Origin: Bacillota bacterium
GTDB lineage: Bacteria; Bacillota; GCA-003054495; Carboxydocellales; JAJZTU01
DNA length: 7,942 nt
Assembly (NCBI GenBank): GCA_021848765.1
Contig: JAJZTU010000151.1
Location: 1-7,942, forward strand
Direction of reading: 5' to 3'
The notes under the pieces are model-generated. The model was given only the letters and a program-made list of their open reading frames with translations. It was not told the DNA's origin and made no database searches. Made by a program: the position numbers and the translations under genes. Shown piece after piece: positions 1 to 5,495 of this stretch; the first letter of the stretch is position 1; each line of letters starts with the position of its first letter.

Positions 1-2
1 AT

Positions 3-2000
3 TACCTGCCTTATCATCTGACGGGAAATGAATATGTGTCTCTCCCCCTGATTAACCCTGTTACCGGCGGTCTGGAAAGGGTCAGTGTACTGCACATGGG
101 CACAAGGGGTTTGTTGGAATTCTGCGGCAGTGCAGGCCGGCCTTTGTTGGAACCCTATGTTGAGGTGGAAAATATAGAAGGGACGTGCCGGTACCCGGAA
201 AAGGAAGCCACAGTCAAATACCCTGAAAAGAATGACACAGCCAAGCACCCTGAAAAGACTCCGGTCTGGGAGTACGAGGGTGAGTGGCTGCCCCGGTCTA
301 CATATTTTTTAGGTGACCTGGAGGTGCGCTACCAAATTGTCACTCCACCGGAGACTAAAGGTTTTGTGTACATAATCGGACTTCTCAACCGGAGTGACAG
401 TCCTGTAAAAACCAGGGCCGGTTTTAAAGGGCATTGGCAGGAAACCTTGAGTACCATTTATACTTCCCAACATCCCTGGGGGCAAAACCACCTGTATCAT
501 AACACTTGGACTGATGCCCTGATTCTGGAATTCAAAGCCCCCACAGGCTTGGCAGCCCTGGCGCTGGGCCTGGATACGGCGACAGGCCGGGAAAAAGAAC
601 CCTTAACAGCTAATCCTGTTATCGAACAGAATCCCGCCCTAAAAGCCATAGAGTTCGACCTCTCCCGCAGCGGAATCATACCACCCAGAAAAGGCCTGGT
701 GGTTGCGCTGTATGGTGGGATTAACCAGGAAGGTGACGGGGCGGGGACCACACTGGTTGACCTGCGCCGGAGAGGTTGGGACAATCTCCGCCAGGAATGT
801 GTGCGCTGGTTGCGCCGGCATCATCTGGAAACCAAGAATACCAGGCTGGGAGAGGTATTGAATCGCAACCTCTTTTTTAACTATTACTACTCCCAGGGAA
901 AAACCATTGATACTGAAGAACTGGTGCTGGTCACCTCCCGCAGCCCGCGCTATTATGTCAGCGCCGCTTATTGGCCCAGGGACACTTTCCTCTGGAGTTT
1001 TCCGGCCATACTGCTGGTGAACCCCGGACGGGCGAGGGAAATGCTCCTGACCGGTTTCCGGCGGCACCTGGCCAATGCGGCTATACATAGTCATTATATT
1101 AACGGTGTGGTGCTTTATCCCGGTTTTGAGCTGGACCAACTCTGCGCTTATACAGTGGCTTTGGAAAGTTATCTGGACCTGACCGGTGACAGCTCAATTC
1201 TGGAGCTTCCCGAAATCCGTTCCGGTCTGGTAGGCCTTCTGGACGAGTTAGGCAAGCACCAGGGCGAGGGTGTGCACCTGTGTTCAACTTTTCTGGACCC
1301 CTCGGATGATCCTGTTACTTACCCGTATCTCACTTATGCTAATGTCCTGGTCTGGAAAATGCTGAACTTCCTTTCCGGAGTATTCCGGAAGCCTTTACTG
1401 TGCCGACAAGCCCCCGGGGTAAAGCCTGTAGACGGGGAGATGCTGGCTGAGGTCGCCAGGCATTTTCGCGAGGATATTTATAAATACTGTGTTGCCGAGG
1501 GCCCCTTTGGGCCCATGTTTGTATGGTCAACCGATGCCCAGGGCAATTACGAACTTTATGACAATCCTCCGGGCAGCCTGCAGCTCCTGGCCCATTACGG
1601 CTTTTGCCCTTACCGGGATAAGGTTTATCTCAATACCCTGCGCTGGGCCCATTCCGAGTATAATCCGTTTTATAAAGCAGGAGGCCGCTACAATGAGCTT
1701 GGCTCCGTTCATGCCCGTAATCCCTGGGTCTTAGCGGCTTGTAACACCCTCCTGGCCACCAGGTTCCCGGAAGGTTTTCCAGGGGAACAGGAAGCAGGTA
1801 TTGTTAAAGATTTTGAGCCGGAATTGACCCGGATTCGCAGGAATGCTTGGGAACTGCTTTTACAGGCTCCCATGGATAACGGGCTGGCCTGTGAGACTGT
1901 CGACCCCGCCAGCGGGATTGTCAGAACAGGATTAGCCTTTGCTACCTGTGCCGGCTTTTTGGCTTATACTCTAGCCGGTGAGGTTGGTAATAATGGGTGA
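3..2000 (+). CDS. Six-hairpin (alpha/alpha)6 glycosidase-like protein, probably 5'-partial
   Basis: Probable glycoside hydrolase of the (alpha/alpha)6 six-hairpin type; substrate unknown. Residues are numbered from the GTG at 36. The N-terminal ~270 residues look like a beta-rich accessory domain. The helical catalytic part follows, with YWPRD (312-316), GFELDQ (363-368), ELGSVHARNPW (554-564) and a closing CETVDPASG (619-627). The WPRD segment and the late Glu motif recall GH125/GH15-type enzymes (WLRD and HES motifs in GH125); this is by-eye resemblance only. Asp316, Glu365 and Glu620 are candidate active-site acids. No signal peptide or membrane segment is seen in the visible part. The frame stays open from position 3 (codons read YLPYHLTGNEY before the GTG), and the GTG lacks a good ribosome-binding site, so the true start is probably off the left edge. 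The gene ends with TGA overlapping the next gene's ATG, which suggests coupled translation. Confidence is high for a real gene, moderate for the fold and low for the substrate. Confidence 0.8.
   Translation, partial: YLPYHLTGNEYVSLPLINPVTGGLERVSVLHMGTRGLLEFCGSAGRPLLEPYVEVENIEGTCRYPEKEATVKYPEKNDTAKHPEKTPVWEYEGEWLPRSTYFLGDLEVRYQIVTPPETKGFVYIIGLLNRSDSPVKTRAGFKGHWQETLSTIYTSQHPWGQNHLYHNTWTDALILEFKAPTGLAALALGLDTATGREKEPLTANPVIEQNPALKAIEFDLSRSGIIPPRKGLVVALYGGINQEGDGAGTTLVDLRRRGWDNLRQECVRWLRRHHLETKNTRLGEVLNRNLFFNYYYSQGKTIDTEELVLVTSRSPRYYVSAAYWPRDTFLWSFPAILLVNPGRAREMLLTGFRRHLANAAIHSHYINGVVLYPGFELDQLCAYTVALESYLDLTGDSSILELPEIRSGLVGLLDELGKHQGEGVHLCSTFLDPSDDPVTYPYLTYANVLVWKMLNFLSGVFRKPLLCRQAPGVKPVDGEMLAEVARHFREDIYKYCVAEGPFGPMFVWSTDAQGNYELYDNPPGSLQLLAHYGFCPYRDKVYLNTLRWAHSEYNPFYKAGGRYNELGSVHARNPWVLAACNTLLATRFPEGFPGEQEAGIVKDFEPELTRIRRNAWELLLQAPMDNGLACETVDPASGIVRTGLAFATCAGFLAYTLAGEVGNNG
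192..257 (+). repeat. Degenerate 27-bp in-frame tandem repeat ([YH]PEK units)
   Basis: Three copies lie inside the glycosidase-like gene, starting at 192, 219 and 246, exactly 27 nt apart. They encode YPEKEATVK, YPEKNDTAK and then HPEK, after which the similarity fades. At DNA level the cores are tacccggaaaag, taccctgaaaag and caccctgaaaag. The 9-residue period is charged and probably forms a flexible loop in the N-terminal beta domain. Confidence 0.7.
1977..1983 (+). promoter_or_regulatory. Ribosome-binding site for the first nitrilase-like gene
   Basis: GGTGAGG lies 9 nt upstream of the ATG at 1993, inside the end of the glycosidase-like gene. It favours this ATG over the in-frame GTG at 1978, which overlaps the site and has no ribosome-binding sequence of its own. 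Confidence 0.55.
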
Positions 2001-3030
2001 CTATAAGCTATGCTGTTTTCAGACAGGTATGTTTGGGGATTCCCGGGAAAATCTGCTTGCTGAGGTCAGGAAACAGTTAACCCGGGCCCGGGATGAGGGG
2101 GGCAAACTGGTCATCTATCCCCAGTTCTGGGCCCTCAATTTAGTCTGCCCGGAAGAGCCTGCAGATGGCATAAAGCTGCTAAAATATCTTCAAAAACAAG
2201 GGAAAACAGTTAGACAAACTTTCCTTGATACCTGTGGAAAGCTGGCCGGGGAATTCGGGTTATACCTTTTACCCGGAAGCCTTTTAGAGGTCACGGATAT
2301 CTCCTCTACTGAAACTTATGACAGCATTAGATTCCAAAACCGGGCCTTCCTCTTTTCTCCCCAGGGGCAGGTCATTCTGGAGCAGGCGCAGACTCATTTT
2401 AGCTCCTGGGAAGAAGAGCTGTTGTTTGGTAGCGTTGCTCCCGGTAACCCTTATTGTACTTCCGGGGAGTGTCCTGATCCACCAAACTTGTCTCTCCATC
2501 AGGGTTATACCTGGCCGGTAAAGTTGTGTCTCGAACCCGGTGACAGCCTGCAGGTGGTGAATACACCGCTGGGTGTGCTGGGACTGGTGCTGGGCACTGA
2601 CGCCTGGTATCCGGAAGTAAGCCGGATCCTGTCTCTGCAGGGGGCCCAGGTCCTCCTTGCCCTTACCGCCCGGCCGCAGCCTTATAATCCCTGGCGCCAG
2701 GTGGCCGGAATGTGGCAGCAAGTCCAACAAAACCAAGTTTACTGTGCCGAAGCCTGCCTGGTTGGGAACTTTTTGGGGAAGTCTTTTGCCGGGCAAAGCA
2801 GTCTCTATGGTCCTTGTGAGATTACTCCCGGGGAAACAGGGGTGTTGTCCCAGGCCGAATCGGCAACTGAACCGGAAAAGGTCGAGGCCCGGATTTCTCT
2901 GGAAATGTTAGGTGAAATTCGTTCCCGCTACCCCCTGAGGGAGCATTTTAATATTCCGCTGTACCGGCGGGAGCTGGGCCGGGTGTACAGTTTTGAGCCA
3001 GAGGATAAATCAATATTGTGTCTTGAGTGA
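1993..3030 (+). CDS. Catalytically dead nitrilase-fold (carbon-nitrogen hydrolase) paralogue
   Basis: A 345-residue protein of the nitrilase superfamily (cytoplasmic alpha-beta-beta-alpha fold that normally hydrolyses C-N bonds with a Glu-Lys-Cys triad). Family landmarks are present but every catalytic position is changed: LVIYPQ has Gln44 for Glu, QAQTHF has Gln133 for Lys, and TPLG..LVLGTDAWYPE has Gly201 for Cys. The next gene keeps FPED, QVKAHL and VCMDA at the same places, so the alignment is easy. Codons are CAG, CAG and GGC, each one base from GAG, AAG and TGC. The reading frame is intact over full family length, so this looks like a maintained pseudoenzyme rather than a decaying gene. 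The start is ATG 1993, preferred over GTG 1978 because of the ribosome-binding site; the ATG overlaps the upstream stop by 8 nt. It could bind a ligand, or form a mixed oligomer with the active paralogue, since nitrilase-fold proteins commonly dimerise. Partner and ligand are unknown. Confidence 0.85.
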   Translation: MGDYKLCCFQTGMFGDSRENLLAEVRKQLTRARDEGGKLVIYPQFWALNLVCPEEPADGIKLLKYLQKQGKTVRQTFLDTCGKLAGEFGLYLLPGSLLEVTDISSTETYDSIRFQNRAFLFSPQGQVILEQAQTHFSSWEEELLFGSVAPGNPYCTSGECPDPPNLSLHQGYTWPVKLCLEPGDSLQVVNTPLGVLGLVLGTDAWYPEVSRILSLQGAQVLLALTARPQPYNPWRQVAGMWQQVQQNQVYCAEACLVGNFLGKSFAGQSSLYGPCEITPGETGVLSQAESATEPEKVEARISLEMLGEIRSRYPLREHFNIPLYRRELGRVYSFEPEDKSILCLE

Positions 3031-3093
3031 ACCTGAATTGGCTTTACAGTTAAAGTCTTTTAGGGCAACTAAAATAGATTGGGGTAGTGTTAA

Positions 3094-4290
3094 ATGAGTT
3101 TTCATGCCGGGATGTGGCTACAGAAACTCCGGACAGAACTTTCAGGAGCATTGTTTTTGAAGTATCTGCTCTGGCAGACCAGACCTGCTCTGATAAAAGC
3201 TCATTTAGCCAAGAAACTGTATCCAAGCCCACTGGATAATAACCCTCACAGCGAGAACAAACAAAATCCCGGGGTAACTGCACATACCCCAGGCCTAACA
3301 GACGAATCAGAACCCTTCCCAAATGGTCAAAACTGTGGAAAAGTACGGGTAGCAGCTATCCAAAGCCGCCTGACTTTGGTAGAAAACGTGCTGGAATATG
3401 TGGATACCATGTACCTGCACACAGCGGAAGCTGTTGCTAAAGGAGCGGATTTGCTGGTCTTTCCTGAGGACAATGCTACCCAACTTCTGGGGTTACTCCC
3501 CGGAATAAGTAACCTGCCCCGGGAAGCCAATTTGAACAAAGCCCTGGCCTCTCTTGGCGATACCCAGTTAAGTGCCGGAGATGTCTTTTCCTACCTTACC
3601 CCGGTAACCAGGCAGGTATATTTTACAACCTTCAAGGAGTTGGCCAGGCGCTTTGGTGTGTATATCATGGGCGGAAGTATCATCATCCGTCAGGATGGCG
3701 CTATCTCCAACAGTCAAGGTACTTTGCAGAAGCAAGTGGTTAATGCTGCCTACCTTTTTGCCCCCTCAGGTGAGCCGGTTGGCCAACAGGTAAAGGCCCA
3801 TCTCCTTCCCGTAGAAGCCGAATGGGGTATTAGCTGCGGCTGTGACCTTCAGGTCTACAGCACCCCGTTGGGAAACCTGGCCTTCCCGGTCTGCATGGAT
3901 GCTACCTATTTTGAAACTTTTCGGATTTTAGCAAACCGGGGAGCGGAGATTATTCTGGTGCCAACAGCAAACCCGGACCGGTACAACTTCTGGAAAGCCC
4001 TCCGGGGCGCCTGGCCCCGGGTACAGGAAACACCGGTATACGGGGTGACCAGCGCCCTGGTAGGCGAGGTTCTGGGGATGGAACTCACCGGGCGGGCCGG
4101 GGTTTTTGCTCCCCTTGAGCTTACGCCTAATGGCGACGGGGTGCTGGCCCAGGCTCCGGACCCTCACCAAGAGGCTGTAGTCGTGGCCGACCTGGACCTT
4201 AAGGCCCTCCGGCAGTACCGGAAAGAGAGCCAGATTTGGGAACGCTTGAACCGGAAACTGGTGGCTAAATACTTACCGGAATATTACTAA
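3094..4290 (+). CDS. Nitrilase-superfamily carbon-nitrogen hydrolase with intact triad and N-terminal extension
   Basis: A 398-residue C-N hydrolase, predicted to cleave an amide or nitrile, or transfer an acyl group, through a cysteine thioester. Triad: Glu125 in LLVFPED, Lys234 in QVKAHLLP and Cys267 in FPVCMDA; Glu241/Glu243 follow the Lys as is usual. The hydrolase domain starts near residue 83 (KVRVAAIQ). Before it lies an atypical extension: residues 1-45 are hydrophobic and basic and could form an amphipathic helix, and 46-82 are rich in Pro, Asn and polar residues, like a linker. No convincing signal peptide or transmembrane helix is seen. The ATG at 3094 has a weak GGGG site (3081-3084) 9 nt upstream, and no good alternative start lies close to residue 83. 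It lies 63 nt after the inactive paralogue with no terminator between, so it is probably co-transcribed. Subfamily and substrate are not recognisable: the sequence does not clearly match NIT1/NIT2, amidase, beta-ureidopropionase or Lnt types. Confidence 0.88.
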   Translation: MSFHAGMWLQKLRTELSGALFLKYLLWQTRPALIKAHLAKKLYPSPLDNNPHSENKQNPGVTAHTPGLTDESEPFPNGQNCGKVRVAAIQSRLTLVENVLEYVDTMYLHTAEAVAKGADLLVFPEDNATQLLGLLPGISNLPREANLNKALASLGDTQLSAGDVFSYLTPVTRQVYFTTFKELARRFGVYIMGGSIIIRQDGAISNSQGTLQKQVVNAAYLFAPSGEPVGQQVKAHLLPVEAEWGISCGCDLQVYSTPLGNLAFPVCMDATYFETFRILANRGAEIILVPTANPDRYNFWKALRGAWPRVQETPVYGVTSALVGEVLGMELTGRAGVFAPLELTPNGDGVLAQAPDPHQEAVVVADLDLKALRQYRKESQIWERLNRKLVAKYLPEYY

Positions 4291-4325
4291 AGGCCGGGCG
4301 CCATTATTCCTCACCGGGTTCTTGC

Positions 4326-5285
4326 TCATATCCACTTCTTCTTCCGGAAAAATACCAGCATTATCCCGGTGACCACTCCCATTAGTCCCAGAGCTGCATA
4401 ATATCCATATCTCCACTTCAACTCAGGAAAGTTCTCAAAATTCTTGCCATAAATACCGGAAATCAGGGTCAAGGGCATAAAAATAGTGGCAATAATGGTC
4501 AGGGTTTTCATGAGCTCATTCAGCCTGTTACTTACCAGAGACAGGTACATCTCAAAAAGCCCGTTTAAGAGGTCATGGAAAGAATCCACCATCTCCAAGC
4601 TGCGCAGGACATGGTCATAGATATCCAAGAAATAAGCCCGGTATTTTTCCGTCAGGTACGTCGCACCGGGATTCAAGAGCATGTTAAGGATATCCCTCAG
4701 GGGAGACAGCACCCTGCGCAGCACCACAAGTTGTTTTCTTAACTGGAAAAGCTCATTAAGATGTTCGTTAGTGGGGTCCTGAAAAATTGTCTCCTCCAGG
4801 CGTTCCACATCCTCATCAATAATGTCAAAGAAGGGCAGGTATTGGTCCACCAAAGCATCCAGCACAGTATAAAAGAGAAAGTCAGCCCCTTTGGACATTA
4901 TTTCCTGCTTACGCTGACAGCGGTCATACACCTCGTCCAGGAAGCTCATGGGCTGGTGGTGGATAGTTACCAGGTAATTTTCGCCCAGAAAAACCTTCAG
5001 TTCTCCAAACTCCAGGCGATTGCGCTTATTGCGGGCCAGCAAAACCTGCAGGATCAGAAATGCGTAACCCGAATACTCGTCCAGTTTGGACCTGTTCTGG
5101 AGATGACGGCAGTCTTCAATAGCCAGATAGTGGAATTTGAAGATGTTCTCAAGTAGGGTATACTCCTCAACTGTCGGGTTCCCGATGTCCAGCCAAAGGA
5201 GGCCATGTTGTTGAGTCACTGGTTGTTTGTTCTCTATGTTTACCCTTACCCCGGTATCCTTGGTATAAGCTAATGTCCTAATCAA
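4326..5285 (-). CDS. corA: CorA-type magnesium/divalent cation transporter with GKN in place of GMN
   Basis: A homopentameric inner-membrane channel family for Mg2+, and Co2+ or Ni2+ in some members. From the TTG start the protein has 319 residues, near the usual CorA length. Its acidic, helical cytosolic N-terminal domain is followed by a long helix and two C-terminal membrane segments: TFIFMPLTLISGIYG-like TM1 (about residues 260-279) and YYAALGLMGVVTGIMLVFF as TM2 (about 295-313), closing with the basic tail RKKKWI. The TM1-TM2 loop reads YGKNFENFPEL, where CorA proteins normally have YGMN; the codon is AAG (Lys) in place of ATG (Met). The start is TTG 5285 because six Gs lie 6 nt upstream; the longer GTG version from 5309 (327 residues) would put that site inside the coding sequence. 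It converges with the C-N hydrolase gene and has its own possible promoter. Family assignment is firm; ion specificity is open because of the altered filter motif. Confidence 0.9.
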   Translation of the reverse strand: MIRTLAYTKDTGVRVNIENKQPVTQQHGLLWLDIGNPTVEEYTLLENIFKFHYLAIEDCRHLQNRSKLDEYSGYAFLILQVLLARNKRNRLEFGELKVFLGENYLVTIHHQPMSFLDEVYDRCQRKQEIMSKGADFLFYTVLDALVDQYLPFFDIIDEDVERLEETIFQDPTNEHLNELFQLRKQLVVLRRVLSPLRDILNMLLNPGATYLTEKYRAYFLDIYDHVLRSLEMVDSFHDLLNGLFEMYLSLVSNRLNELMKTLTIIATIFMPLTLISGIYGKNFENFPELKWRYGYYAALGLMGVVTGIMLVFFRKKKWI

Positions 5286-5291
5286 CGCTAT

Positions 5292-5298
5292 CCCCCCT
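5292..5298 (-). promoter_or_regulatory. Ribosome-binding site deciding the corA start
   Basis: On the minus strand AGGGGGG is followed by the 6-nt spacer ATAGCG and then TTG (5285-5283). The G run can pair with the CCUCC of 16S rRNA with one G-U wobble. This argues for the TTG start and against the GTG at 5309. Confidence 0.55.
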
Positions 5299-5326
5299 AC
5301 CTGTAACACTTCTGTTAGTGTGCCTT

Positions 5327-5355
5327 AGTCTATGAAAAACTTTGCAAAAATTCAA
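5327..5355 (-). promoter_or_regulatory. Possible sigma-A promoter for corA
   Basis: On the minus strand TTGAAT (5355-5350) and TAGACT (5332-5327) are separated by exactly 17 nt; each matches 4 of 6 consensus bases. The site lies between the upstream gene's terminator and corA, and would start RNA near 5320. The resulting leader of about 35 nt is too short for a magnesium-sensing riboswitch. Confidence 0.35.
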
Positions 5356-5392
5356 CCAGGGCCTTGCAGGAATTTACAGTTTTCAAAATGTG

Positions 5393-5425
5393 CAAGAATA
5401 AACCCACAGTTGGTTAAACTGTGGG
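5393..5425 (-). terminator. Rho-independent terminator of the TtrA-like gene
   Basis: Perfect 9-bp stem CCCACAGTT / AACTGTGGG (5403-5411 with 5417-5425) around a 5-nt loop. Read on the minus strand it is followed by TTTATTCTT, a U-rich tail. No T-run follows on the plus strand, so it acts for the minus-strand gene ending at 5495 and separates that gene from corA. Confidence 0.75.
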
Positions 5426-5460
5426 CCTTCAACTTAGTCTATTGCTTAGTACCCCCGCTT

Positions 5461-5495
5461 GTTTTGTCCATAGCCCCGGGAAGTAAGGGCAAAAC
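5461..5495. repeat. Imperfect inverted repeat at the end of the TtrA-like gene
   Basis: GTTTTGTCC (5461-5469) faces GGGCAAAAC (5487-5495), giving 9 pairs with one G-U on the plus strand, or one C/A mismatch in the minus-strand transcript. It touches the stop codon (TAG, 5497-5495). There is no T-tract, so it is not itself a terminator; it may stabilise the 3' end or be chance. Confidence 0.3.

Noticed and set aside
639..1139. Long open frame on the minus strand inside the glycosidase-like gene
   Set aside because: It is antisense to a clearly coding frame, has no recognisable motifs and no ribosome-binding site; it is a composition shadow.
2284..2796. 170-codon minus-strand open frame inside the dead nitrilase-like gene
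   Set aside because: The plus frame carries the family landmarks; the antisense product is Pro/Gly/Arg-rich and resembles nothing.
3031..3093. Terminator or separate promoter between the two nitrilase-like genes
   Set aside because: Only weak A/T stems (CTTTA/TAAAG; TTTTAG/CTAAAA at 3058-3074) without a T-tract. The TAAAAT at 3070-3075 has no -35 at a proper distance and would start RNA at the ribosome-binding site.
5286..5326. Magnesium-sensing (M-box) riboswitch before corA
   Set aside because: The expected leader is only about 35 nt, and the small TAACA/TGTTA and ACACT/AGTGT stems there are too weak and mutually exclusive.
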